This document shows, in pieces, positions 1 through 7,168 of a DNA stretch of 36,943 bases. The stretch comes from Planctomycetota bacterium (GTDB taxonomy: Bacteria; Planctomycetota; UBA1135), in assembly GCA_024275135.1 (NCBI GenBank), contig JAJRZS010000066.1, positions 1-36,943 on the forward strand. Reading direction: 5' to 3'. The notes beneath the pieces are model-generated. The model was not told the DNA's origin. It made no database searches and was given only the letters and a program-made list of their open reading frames with translations. Each line of letters opens with the position of its first letter. The first letter of the stretch is position 1. The translations under genes were made by a program, and so were the position numbers.

Positions 1-2292
1 GACACCCAAGGTGCCCAGGCCGAAGCCATCATTGCCGGGGGGCAGCGGACCGCGATAAGTTGGTACCTTGCCTTGGCAAAGCTCTTCGATTTTGGCCTGA
101 GCCTGCTCCCATCGCCCCGTTTCCTTGAGCCGTTTTTCAACTTGTTGATCAATGGCGGCGTTGAGGAAGAAGGCCAACAGCATTGGTGCAGGGCCATTGA
201 TGGTCATCGACACCGAGGTGGTGGGGGCGCAAAGATCGAAGCCAGAGTAAAGGCGCTTTGCGTCGTCGAGGGAGCAGATGGACACTCCAGCATTGCCAAT
301 TTTCCCGTAGATGTCGGGGCGTGATGCGGGATCTTCGCCATACAAAGTGACGGAATCAAAAGCGGTGGACAGGCGCACCGCTGGTTGATCTTGGCTGACA
401 TAGTGGAAGCGTCGATTGGTGCGCTCGGCGGGGCCTTCTCCCGCAAACATGCGCGTGGGATCTTCGCCGGTGCGCTTGAAGGGGAAAACACCCGCGGTGA
501 ACGGATAAGAACCTGGAAGGTTTTCTAAACCATGCCAACGTGCTAAATCTTCCCAACTTTGAGTTTGGGGTAGGGCAACTTTCGGCACACGGGTGCCGGC
601 GAGGGTGACATGTTGTGCTGGCACTTTGATGTCGCGGCCGCGCACCTGATAAACATATTCATCAGCAGCGTAACGGTTTTTTGTTTCCTCCCATTGGGCG
701 AGTAACTGCCGCAACTTCGCATCCATTTCGCCGAGCACTTGTTGATAGCGCTGTCGCAAAATGCGCACCACCGAGTCGGCGGATTCTTCCGTTAGCTGTT
801 CGGCGCTGTAGTTTTGGTCGATGGGAGGAACTTGGTCACCAAACTCCTTTAAGCTGCGACGTAAAGCATCGGCGCGTCCGGCAAGGCCTGCGTGGTAGCG
901 GGTATCGCTTTTGTGTTTGCGGACGGCTGCGGCAATCTCAGACAAATAGCGAGTGCGATCATTGGGCACGACGGTGGGCACCTCTTGGTCGCGCGGCACC
1001 ATGGGGCCCGGATTCCAATCCCGTGGACTGCGCTGATCGACGTGTTGCATCAACCATTGAAATAATCGGTCTACACCCACATCCCCAAAGCGACTGGCCG
1101 AAGTTAGGAACACAGGCATGGATGTCAGGTCTTGGTCGAAGAGGTTGCGGTTGCGCTGATAGGTTTTGGCCACTTCGCGCTGGGCATCTTCGGCACCGCG
1201 CTTATCGGCTTTGTTGAGGACAACCCCGTCGGCAAAGTCGAGCATGTCGATTTTTTCTAGTTGGCTGGGGGCGCCAAACTCTGGGGTCATGACATAGAGG
1301 GATAAATCGCAAACATCGGTAACGGCAGAATCACTTTGGCCGATGCCCGCCGTTTCTAAAATCAGTAAATCAAAACCAGCTGCGCGCATGCAGGCCAGGG
1401 CATCCTGCACGGCGGCGGAGGTGGCTTGATTGGCTTGGCGGGTGGCCATGGAGCGCACAAACACGCGCGGACCTTTGGCGGCATTCATGCGAATGCGGTC
1501 TCCCAGCAAAGCGCCCCCGGTGCGTCGGCGGCTTGGGTCTACCGACAAAATGGCGATGCTACGGTCTGGGAAGCGATCGAGATAACGGCGCACCAGTTCG
1601 TCGGTGAGTGAAGATTTACCGGCGCCGCCAGTGCCCGTCATGCCAACGACCAAAGCTTTGGGTTCCAAGGCCTCTGCCTGTAGTTGTTGGCGGATGGCAT
1701 TGAGGCGCTTCTGTTTCTGCGCCACGCCCTCGCCGGTATGCAGTTTTTCGATGTAACTAATGGCTTTAGCCAAGGCAGGGGCCTGACGCCCTTGGAAGCC
1801 TTGCGGAAAATCTTCGTCCAAAGTGACGGTGGCGAAATCCGCGCGCTGCATCATGTCGCGAATCATGCCGACCAGACCCATCATGCGACCGTCTTCCACC
1901 GAGTAAATGCGCTCGACCCCATATTCTTGGAGCTCCTGGATTTCGGCATCGGTGATGGTGCCACCGCCGCCGCCAAAAACTTTGATGTGATCACATCCTT
2001 TTTCCCGCAACAAATCCACCATGAAGCGGAAAAACTCCACATGGCCACCCTGGTAGGAGGAAACGGCAATGGCTTGGGCATCTTCTTCAATGGCCGCTTC
2101 AACAATCTCTTCGACGCTGCGGTTGTGTCCCAAATGCACCACTTCGGCTCCTTCTTGTTGCAGAATGCGCCGCATGATGTTGATGGCAGCATCATGACCG
2201 TCGAACAAAGAAGCTGCGGTGACGAAGCGCAGTTTGTGCTGCAGTTGAAACGGAGCTTCGGTGGAGGATGGCGAGGATGTGGTGGACGTCAT
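1..2292 (-). CDS. icmF: Fused isobutyryl-CoA mutase IcmF (3' end beyond window)
   Basis: An adenosylcobalamin enzyme that interconverts isobutyryl-CoA and n-butyryl-CoA, with its G-protein chaperone built in. The reading frame is open for 764 codons to the window edge. IcmF proteins are about 1,080-1,100 residues, so roughly the last 320 are missing. The order is typical: a B12-binding domain at about residues 20-150 with the axial histidine in FDGHDAAINIM (His33) and a glycine-rich GGGGG loop; a MeaB-like GTPase domain from about residue 210 with the P-loop GMTGTGGAGKSSL; and the start of the mutase barrel after about residue 560. In GVFPFKR, Phe603 lies where isobutyryl-type enzymes are reported to have Phe and pivalyl-type enzymes Leu, which favours isobutyryl-CoA as substrate (recalled family knowledge). 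The ATG overlaps the stop of the merR gene by 4 bases (ATGA), so the two are translationally coupled. No cobalamin riboswitch is seen upstream. Confidence 0.93.
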   Translation of the reverse strand, partial: MTSTTSSPSSTEAPFQLQHKLRFVTAASLFDGHDAAINIMRRILQQEGAEVVHLGHNRSVEEIVEAAIEEDAQAIAVSSYQGGHVEFFRFMVDLLREKGCDHIKVFGGGGGTITDAEIQELQEYGVERIYSVEDGRMMGLVGMIRDMMQRADFATVTLDEDFPQGFQGRQAPALAKAISYIEKLHTGEGVAQKQKRLNAIRQQLQAEALEPKALVVGMTGTGGAGKSSLTDELVRRYLDRFPDRSIAILSVDPSRRRTGGALLGDRIRMNAAKGPRVFVRSMATRQANQATSAAVQDALACMRAAGFDLLILETAGIGQSDSAVTDVCDLSLYVMTPEFGAPSQLEKIDMLDFADGVVLNKADKRGAEDAQREVAKTYQRNRNLFDQDLTSMPVFLTSASRFGDVGVDRLFQWLMQHVDQRSPRDWNPGPMVPRDQEVPTVVPNDRTRYLSEIAAAVRKHKSDTRYHAGLAGRADALRRSLKEFGDQVPPIDQNYSAEQLTEESADSVVRILRQRYQQVLGEMDAKLRQLLAQWEETKNRYAADEYVYQVRGRDIKVPAQHVTLAGTRVPKVALPQTQSWEDLARWHGLENLPGSYPFTAGVFPFKRTGEDPTRMFAGEGPAERTNRRFHYVSQDQPAVRLSTAFDSVTLYGEDPASRPDIYGKIGNAGVSICSLDDAKRLYSGFDLCAPTTSVSMTINGPAPMLLAFFLNAAIDQQVEKRLKETGRWEQAQAKIEELCQGKVPTYRGPLPPGNDGFGLGTLGV

Positions 2293-2681
2293 GGTTTTGT
2301 CGGGCGATGTTTTTTGCGTAGCCTGGCCCGGTAGGCTCGGAGATCCTGTTCGAGGCGCTTGAGTTCCTCAATGCGTCCGGCCACTTCTTGCAGACGCATG
2401 GCAAGCAGAGTGTCCAGATGTTGGAGCATGGCCGGGGTGGCGCCGGCATCGAAGCTGCGATTGAGCTCGCCGATTTCCTCCAGGCTGAGCCCCAAGGTTT
2501 TCAGGCGGCCAATGAATTCCAACCGCTTGCGTGCATCCCAGCCATAGCGACGCCGTCCCCCCGGCCCACGGGCTTCGGCAGGCAGCAGGCCGAGTTCGCC
2601 GTAATAGCGAATGGTGCGCGTGCTGACCCCGGCCAGTGCGGCTAGTTCGGTGATGTCGTAGGAGACGGAGGCCTGCTCCAT
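2289..2681 (-). CDS. MerR-family transcriptional regulator upstream of icmF
   Basis: A 130-residue DNA-binding regulator. The N-terminal winged helix (SYDITELAALAGVSTRTIRY, then YGELGLLP) is the MerR signature. A predicted coiled coil (about residues 75-125) follows and would form the dimer. There is no cysteine-rich metal-binding tail, so a metal sensor is unlikely. MerR regulators of the LiuR type control branched-chain amino acid and acyl-CoA catabolism in Proteobacteria. The 4-base overlap with icmF suggests a similar role here, sensing a CoA ester or related metabolite, but the effector is inference. I take ATG 2681 rather than GTG 2699 as the start because the hexamer GATACT lies exactly 6 nt upstream of it, the arrangement seen at many genes in this window. 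A palindrome over the -35 box suggests autoregulation. Confidence 0.85.
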   Translation of the reverse strand: MEQASVSYDITELAALAGVSTRTIRYYGELGLLPAEARGPGGRRRYGWDARKRLEFIGRLKTLGLSLEEIGELNRSFDAGATPAMLQHLDTLLAMRLQEVAGRIEELKRLEQDLRAYRARLRKKHRPTKP

Positions 2682-2687
2682 ACGGCT

Positions 2688-2716
2688 AGTATCGACCACT
2701 TGCCAGTTTGCGTCAA
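2688..2716 (-). promoter_or_regulatory. Promoter of merR-icmF
   Basis: On the minus strand: -35 TTGACG (2716-2711, 5/6 to consensus), a 17-nt spacer and -10 GATACT (2693-2688, 4/6), then 6 nt to ATG 2681. Transcription would start at or next to the start codon, giving a leaderless mRNA. TTGACG-19-TACTAG is an alternative reading with the long spacer typical of MerR-activated promoters. Confidence 0.6.
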
Positions 2717-2720
2717 CTGG
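2703..2720. promoter_or_regulatory. Palindromic operator candidate for the MerR regulator
   Basis: A perfect 6-bp inverted repeat with a 6-bp centre, CCAGTT-TGCGTC-AACTGG, covers the -35 box of the merR promoter. It sits where an autoregulating MerR protein would bind. A second near-palindrome, AAAACC-G-GGTTTT, lies right beside it at 2721-2733 and could be another operator or chance. Confidence 0.4.
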
Positions 2721-2754
2721 AAAACCGGGTTTTTAGACGCTTTTCCTTGGTTTC

Positions 2755-3459
2755 TTACCGCTGGCGTTCCGCAACCCGCTGCGGGCACTCGCCCCTCAAA
2801 AAACAGCGGCTGCAATGTGCAGTGCGCGCGGTACACAGGCTGCGGCCAAGGTCGATCCAGGCATGACTGAGGTAAACCCAATCGGTGCGCGGAAAGAAGG
2901 TCATCAAATCCCTCTCTACAGCCACCGGATTGGCTTCCCGGCTAAAGCCCATGCGCCGAGCAATACGGCCCACATGGGTGTCCACCACCACCCCAACGGG
3001 TTGCTGGAAAGCAGTACCCAGGACGCAATTGGCGGTTTTTCGAGCCACGCCGGGGAGTTTGAGCAAGGCCTCCATGGTGTTGGGCACCTCACCATCCCAA
3101 TCGCGCAGAAGGAGCTTGGCGCTTTGGGAGATATTTTTGGCCTTGTTGCGAAAAAAGCCAGTGGTGCGCACCAGATCTTCCAACTCGGAGACCGAGGCCG
3201 CAGCCATGGCCTTGGCATCGGGGAAACGAACAAACAAGTTTGGGGTGACTTGATTGACCCGCTTGTCCGTGCATTGAGCGGACAGCATGGTGGCAACCAG
3301 CAGCTGGAAGGGAGTTTCCCAGTGCAGGGCACAATGCGCGTCGGGAAAATGTTGATGAAGCAAGGCCAGCACGCGTTCTGCCCGCAGCTGTCGCTGCACT
3401 TTGGTTTCGCGATTGGGAAAGTCGGGGTTTCGTTTCGGTGGCAGGCGGGAAGCACCCAT
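2755..3459 (-). CDS. nth: Endonuclease III (DNA glycosylase / AP lyase)
   Basis: A 234-residue base-excision repair enzyme that removes oxidised pyrimidines and cleaves the abasic site. The helix-hairpin-helix LPGVARKTANCVL carries the catalytic lysine (Lys141), and VVVDTHVGRI supplies the catalytic aspartate (Asp160). The C-terminus has the complete 4Fe-4S ligand set Cys209-x6-Cys216-x2-Cys219-x5-Cys225. An in-frame ATG at 3510 would add 17 residues unlike the family, so I use 3459. TACCAT 8 nt upstream (3473-3468) is a possible -10 element. The gene is divergent from prmA. Confidence 0.95.
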   Translation of the reverse strand: MGASRLPPKRNPDFPNRETKVQRQLRAERVLALLHQHFPDAHCALHWETPFQLLVATMLSAQCTDKRVNQVTPNLFVRFPDAKAMAAASVSELEDLVRTTGFFRNKAKNISQSAKLLLRDWDGEVPNTMEALLKLPGVARKTANCVLGTAFQQPVGVVVDTHVGRIARRMGFSREANPVAVERDLMTFFPRTDWVYLSHAWIDLGRSLCTARTAHCSRCFLRGECPQRVAERQR

Positions 3460-3526
3460 GCTGCGGTATGGTAGGTTCGCCGTGGTTCTCGTCCCTTCGA
3501 AACAGCCCAATCTTGGTTTTACCCTG

Positions 3527-4423
3527 ATGCGGATTCATCTGCCTCGTTGCTGGGACGAGGTTCTGCTTTCGTTGCTGGCGGAAGCGGGATTGGGGATGGG
3601 AGTCAGTGAAACCCGGTTTGAGTCTGGGGCTTTGGAGGGCGACGCCCCGCAGTGGGAACGGCAGTGCGAGGTGCGCATTCTCTTGCCGTCGGCAAAGGTG
3701 GACGAGGTCGCGGGCCTGGTGGCGGGATGGATGCAGGATTGGGGCGTGGGTGAGGATGCGTGGGGGATGAAGCTGCGCCCGCAGGAGGTCGGGAGTGAAG
3801 AAGACGCCGATGCCCAGTGGCGAACCCATTGGCGTCCTTTTCGCTGCGCTGGCTTTGCCATTTTTGCCGACTTCCACCCTCTGGAGAGCCTGTGTTTGCG
3901 TCCTAGCGACCTGCCGCTGATGATTTTGGCAGGCTCTGCCTTTGGCTCGGGTGGTCACGCCAGTACACGCATGGCCCTGCGCGCCTTGGTGTCTCTATGC
4001 CAGGAAGAACGGCCATCCAAGCTCCTGGATGTGGGCACGGGTTCGGGAATCCTGGCGGTGGCGGCAGCCTTATTGGGTGTGCAGGAAGTGGTGGGGATGG
4101 ATCCCGACCCAGCTAGCCCGCCGCAGGCCCGCGCGACAGCGGAGAAAAATGGGGTGGGGGCGCAATGCCAGTTTTGGCGCGGAGGCTATACCAGTGCTGC
4201 TGGCCAGTGGCCGCTTGTGATGGCCAATTTGGTGGCCGATTTGCTGGAAGAAGGGGCGGCGGATTTGGCGGCGCTGGTGGCTCCTGGAGGAACTTTGTTT
4301 GCAGGGGGCATCATGGAGCACGCCTGGGACTCTGTTGCTGCGACCTTTTCTCAACAAGGGATGAGGCTTTGCCATCAATTGGCTCGTGGAAGGTGGCGGG
4401 CCGGAGTTTGGGCGAAGCCATAA
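3527..4423 (+). CDS. prmA: Ribosomal protein L11 methyltransferase PrmA
   Basis: A 298-residue SAM-dependent methyltransferase, close in length to E. coli PrmA (293). It should trimethylate ribosomal protein L11. The PrmA-specific stretch GSAFGSGGHASTRMAL (about 136-151) corresponds to the family's AFGTGxHxTT motif. SAM motif I follows as LLDVGTGSGILAVAA (about 166-180), and VMANLVADLL matches the family's ANI motif near the active site. The N-terminal substrate domain is divergent (RIHLPRCWDEVLLSLLAE). ATG 3527 is chosen because starts further upstream (ATG 3458, GTG 3401) would run into the nth promoter or nth itself. The 220-bp gap behind it holds a possible RNA gene and a terminator. Confidence 0.88.
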   Translation: MRIHLPRCWDEVLLSLLAEAGLGMGVSETRFESGALEGDAPQWERQCEVRILLPSAKVDEVAGLVAGWMQDWGVGEDAWGMKLRPQEVGSEEDADAQWRTHWRPFRCAGFAIFADFHPLESLCLRPSDLPLMILAGSAFGSGGHASTRMALRALVSLCQEERPSKLLDVGTGSGILAVAAALLGVQEVVGMDPDPASPPQARATAEKNGVGAQCQFWRGGYTSAAGQWPLVMANLVADLLEEGAADLAALVAPGGTLFAGGIMEHAWDSVAATFSQQGMRLCHQLARGRWRAGVWAKP

Positions 4424-4627
4424 GTGGCGGTATGCTAATGGCTTATGAAGTTTTTGAGTTTTGCAAGAATTTTTTCAGGATTTTCCTTAAGCCGGAGCAC
4501 TCAAGGGCCGATGGAAAACATGCTGCGCATGGGTAAATCCTAGTTCGGACAGCCGCAGGGGATGGCGGCTCCCGATAAGTAGCAAGGGGAAAGGAAACCA
4601 GCGATCGATTTCGGTCGCTGGTTTTTT
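4408..4627 (+). ncRNA. Candidate structured small RNA with own terminator
   Basis: The only long gap in a very compact region holds nested base-pairing that is not expected by chance alone. The helices are GGCTTA (4440-4445) with TAAGCC (4488-4493); CCGA (4508-4511) with TCGG (4545-4548), enclosing the hairpin CATGC-TGC-GCATG (4519-4531); and AGCCGC (4551-4556) with GCGGCT (4565-4570). A competing pairing, GGAGC (4494-4498) with GCTCC (4568-4572), would break the last hairpin, so a two-state switch is possible. A weak promoter (TTGGGC 4408-4413, 17 nt, TATGCT 4431-4436) and a strong terminator (4598-4627) frame about 190 nt. I do not recognise an Rfam class. It could instead be the long 3' UTR of prmA. 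Confidence 0.35.
4598..4627 (+). terminator. Rho-independent terminator after prmA
   Basis: The stem CCAGCGA / TCGCTGG (7 bp, 4598-4604 and 4615-4621) is followed at once by six T residues (4622-4627). It ends plus-strand transcription (prmA and/or the candidate RNA) 16 bp before the convergent msrB stop. On the minus strand the tract after the stem is weaker (TTTCC), so it may help terminate msrB only partly. Confidence 0.85.
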
Positions 4628-4643
4628 CAATTTGTGCCCGACG

Positions 4644-5141
4644 CTACTTCTCTTCGAGCTGGAGCTGCAGGGCGGCGGAATTCATGCAATAACGCAGGCC
4701 AGTGGGCGGGGGACCATCGGCAAACACATGCCCCAAATGGGAGCCACAATGTTGGCAACGCACTTCAGTGCGGGTGGAAAACCAGCTATGGTCTTCTCGC
4801 TCTTCAACGGCTGTCGGAGATATGGGCTGCCAAAAGCTAGGCCAACCCGTTCCCGACTTGTATTTGGTGGTGGAGGAGAAGAGGGGGGCGCCGCAACCAG
4901 CACAGTGGTAGATCCCTGGCCGGTGTTCTTGCCAATAAGCGCCTTGAAAGGCTCTTTCCGTACCACCCTCGCGCAGAATGTGGAATTGCTCTGGGCTTAG
5001 CCGAGCCCGCCATTCCTGCTCGGATCGTTGAGCCGGGGGCGGTGGGGAGACAGGAAGAACCGTCGGGGTGGGTTGCCCTTCCTTGTTTGCACAGGCAATA
5101 CAGCCGAAAAGGAGGAGGATGCTAGGGAGGAGTAGGCGCAT
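4644..5141 (-). CDS. msrB: Peptide methionine-R-sulfoxide reductase, lipoprotein form
   Basis: Reduces methionine-R-sulfoxide in oxidised proteins. The 165-residue protein has both zinc CxxC pairs (Cys80/Cys83 and Cys129/Cys132), the substrate motif SGTGWPSFW, and the catalytic cysteine in RYCMNSAAL (Cys152). The N-terminus [17 protein letters not shown] is a lipoprotein signal (lipobox LFGC, Cys14), followed by a proline-rich linker. The enzyme should therefore be membrane-anchored and work outside the cytoplasm, unlike the usual cytosolic MsrB. It would need an extracytoplasmic electron donor, which is not seen nearby. It is convergent with prmA and divergent from the sugar dehydrogenase gene. 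Confidence 0.92.
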   Translation of the reverse strand: MRLLLPSILLLFGCIACANKEGQPTPTVLPVSPPPPAQRSEQEWRARLSPEQFHILREGGTERAFQGAYWQEHRPGIYHCAGCGAPLFSSTTKYKSGTGWPSFWQPISPTAVEEREDHSWFSTRTEVRCQHCGSHLGHVFADGPPPTGLRYCMNSAALQLQLEEK

Positions 5142-5225
5142 AATCGGTTTTTGTCTTTTCCTCCGCCATTATCACGAATTTCCGTTATTTTGGAACAGGA
5201 TTCTTCCGTCTTGCCCACCACCTAC

Positions 5226-6680
5226 ATGACCCTTCGCTTCTTCCTTCTTTTCACCCTTTGTTTCTTGGGAACGCTGGCTCCCTGCTCCTCAGCCCAGGTA
5301 CCCTTGGACACCGAGACGATTGCCACCGGAATGGGGGCGCCGCTGTTGGTGACCTTTGCGCCAGGAGATGCGGAACGGGTGTTCGTGGTCAACCAAAACG
5401 GCAAGATTCATTTGATTAAAAATGACGTTTTGCTCAGCCAGCCTTTTCTCGATATCACTGCGCTTACCGGGCGCTTTGGCGAGCGTGGTTTGTTGGGGTT
5501 GGCCTTTCATCCCCAATATGCCACCAATGGTTGGTTCTTTATCAATTACACCGATGCCTCGGGGGATACCCAGGTGGTGCGATACACGGTGTCTTCGAAT
5601 CCTGATGTTGCCGACTCCGCTAGTGCGACGCCAATCTTGACCCTTGCCCAGCCGTTCTCCAATCACAATGGTGGCTGCATTCGTTTCGGTCCGGATGGCT
5701 ATTTGTATATCGCAACTGGGGATGGTGGCTCTGGCGGCGACCCAGGCAACCGCGCGCAAAATGGTCAGGTGTTGTTGGGCAAGATGCTTCGTCTGGATGT
5801 CGACCATGGTTTGCCTTACACCATTCCTCCTACCAACCCTTTTGTGCAAGACCCTGCAGTGCGCGATGAAATTTGGGCTTTGGGCTTGCGCAACCCATGG
5901 CGGTTTAATTTCGATCCTCTCACTGGGGATATGTACATCGCCGATGTCGGCCAAAACCAATGGGAATATGTGCATTTCGAGCCAGCTGGGGATCCGGGTG
6001 GGCGCAACTATGGTTGGCGCATCGTCGAAGGTTCGCATTGTTTCAATCCCAGTGTGGGTTGCAACATGACGGGGTTGGAGATGCCCATCTACGAATATGG
6101 TCATGCAGGCAGTCCTTTTCATTGCGGCATCATTGGGGCCGAAGTCTATCGCGGTCGCAGTATGGCCAGTATGCATGGGCGTTTCTTCTTTTCCGACATT
6201 TGCAGCACGCAACTGTGGTCCTTTCGATACACGCCTGGGATTGGTGTCCAAGATTTTGTGGACCATACGGCAGAATCAGGAATCCATGGCTCTGGTACCT
6301 CCTTGGGTGTTGATTTCGATGGTGAGCTCTATATCTGCCGAGGTAGCACCGTCGAGCGTGTGGTTCCTGCTGGCATGTATTTGAAAGTGCCTCACTTGTT
6401 TACCGGAGTGGCCGCCGAAATTCAGGTGCTCCGATGTACGCCAAATGCGCCGGTAGCCGTCGCCTATAGCCTTGCTGGTATGGGGCGTTTTCCTGTTGCG
6501 CGCTTAGGCGTGGTGGTCTTGTTGGCACAGCCGGCTTTGGTTGGGCGGACCCAAGCGGATGCAGCAGGTGTTGCACGCTTGCAGGTGGTTCCCCCAAGCC
6601 CGCTATTTGGGCGGACCACTTGGCTGCAAGCGGTGCAAGCAGGTGCGGTTTCCAATGTGACCAGGGAGCAAGTGCGGTAG
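5226..6680 (+). CDS. Secreted PQQ-dependent sugar dehydrogenase with C-terminal beta module
   Basis: A 484-residue member of the soluble glucose/aldose dehydrogenase (GSDH, Asd/YliI-type) six-bladed propeller family. These enzymes oxidise aldoses with PQQ. A signal peptide (MTLRFFLLFTLCFLGTLAPCSSAQ) predicts export. Family stretches include GERGLLGLAFHP (about 85-96), DGYLYIATGDGGSGGDPGN, GKMLRLDVD, LGLRNPWRFNFD and YIADVGQNQWEYV. From about residue 384 a 100-residue tail outside the propeller ends in TTWLQAVQAGAVSN; the FG-GAP protein at the far end of the window has a similar tail. Start ATG 5226 is preferred because it begins the signal peptide; an earlier frame start at 5151 adds 25 unlikely residues. 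The gene abuts convergent doxX with no gap. The exact sugar substrate cannot be read. Confidence 0.85.
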   Translation: MTLRFFLLFTLCFLGTLAPCSSAQVPLDTETIATGMGAPLLVTFAPGDAERVFVVNQNGKIHLIKNDVLLSQPFLDITALTGRFGERGLLGLAFHPQYATNGWFFINYTDASGDTQVVRYTVSSNPDVADSASATPILTLAQPFSNHNGGCIRFGPDGYLYIATGDGGSGGDPGNRAQNGQVLLGKMLRLDVDHGLPYTIPPTNPFVQDPAVRDEIWALGLRNPWRFNFDPLTGDMYIADVGQNQWEYVHFEPAGDPGGRNYGWRIVEGSHCFNPSVGCNMTGLEMPIYEYGHAGSPFHCGIIGAEVYRGRSMASMHGRFFFSDICSTQLWSFRYTPGIGVQDFVDHTAESGIHGSGTSLGVDFDGELYICRGSTVERVVPAGMYLKVPHLFTGVAAEIQVLRCTPNAPVAVAYSLAGMGRFPVARLGVVVLLAQPALVGRTQADAAGVARLQVVPPSPLFGRTTWLQAVQAGAVSNVTREQVR

Positions 6681-7106
6681 TTAGTTGTCGCTTTGGCTTT
6701 TTCGGCCCGCATCAAAAGAAATCTTGCCAGGGCCGAGGATGAGCACAAGAAGGAAGGCGAATAAGTAATAGCCAGTGCCGATGCCGAGGCTTTGGTCGTA
6801 CTGGAATAGAGCTTTCGTTGGCAAATCCATGGCTAGGAGTTGGATGGCAGAGCTCACCATCCCTGCAAGTAGAAGAATTATCGTGACCGGGCGAGAGAAG
6901 AAACCTGCAGCGAAAAAAAGGGCGCCAAAAAATTCAATAATGCCAAATAGAATGGCGAGCAAAGGTGCTGCTGCGACGCCAGAGCTTTGCAGCAATTCCA
7001 CATAAGCCTGGCGAGCATTGGGGTCGAAAACCTTGTCGTGACCAGCCCAGAAGGCGAGGCCAATTCCGGCCGCAAGCCTTAAACCAAGTAACAACCAATC
7101 CTTCAT
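6681..7106 (-). CDS. DoxX family membrane protein
   Basis: A 141-residue integral membrane protein with four hydrophobic helices. It shows the DoxX-family pattern: a first helix with GLAFWAGHDKVFDP, then FGIIEFFGALFFAAGFFSRP and a C-terminal helix LFAFLLVLILGPGKISFD. DoxX proteins are linked to thiosulfate:quinone oxidoreductase or to membrane oxidoreductase complexes in some organisms, but most members have no proven function, and none is assigned here. ATG 7106 is supported by the hexamer TAGACT exactly 6 nt upstream. It is divergent from pepE. Confidence 0.82.
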   Translation of the reverse strand: MKDWLLLGLRLAAGIGLAFWAGHDKVFDPNARQAYVELLQSSGVAAAPLLAILFGIIEFFGALFFAAGFFSRPVTIILLLAGMVSSAIQLLAMDLPTKALFQYDQSLGIGTGYYLFAFLLVLILGPGKISFDAGRKSQSDN

Positions 7107-7112
7107 AGGGAC

Positions 7113-7118
7113 AGTCTA
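7113..7118 (-). promoter_or_regulatory. -10 element of doxX
   Basis: TAGACT on the minus strand is followed by 6 nt and then ATG 7106. No Shine-Dalgarno sequence fits in the gap. A clear -35 box is not seen at 17-18 nt. Confidence 0.4.
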
Positions 7119-7156
7119 TCACCGAAGAGGGGATGGAATCTTGGGTCGTCTACGCG

Positions 7157-7162
7157 TATTCT
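7157..7162 (+). promoter_or_regulatory. -10 element of pepE
   Basis: TATTCT is followed by GAGAGG and then ATG 7169. The 6-nt gap matches the pattern of the window and supports this start over ATG 7133. GAGAGG touches the ATG, which is too close for a working Shine-Dalgarno sequence. Confidence 0.45.
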
Positions 7163-7168
7163 GAGAGG

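Noticed and set aside
681..1217. 178-codon plus-strand frame inside icmF
   Set aside because: Lies wholly within the mutase gene; arginine- and cysteine-rich translation with no motif.
3089..3958. 289-codon minus-strand frame across nth and prmA
   Set aside because: It spans two recognised genes in other frames and its sequence is rich in Arg, Pro, Gln and His, typical of a shadow translation.
4424..4643. Known riboswitch or housekeeping RNA (c-di-GMP, SAM, 6S, SRP, tmRNA) in the prmA-msrB gap
   Set aside because: None of the conserved cores of these classes could be matched by eye; only an unclassified candidate is reported.
5289..6266. Long open frame on the minus strand (325 codons) opposite the sugar dehydrogenase
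   Set aside because: Shadow frame. Its protein has no recognisable family, while the plus strand encodes a complete, conserved propeller enzyme.
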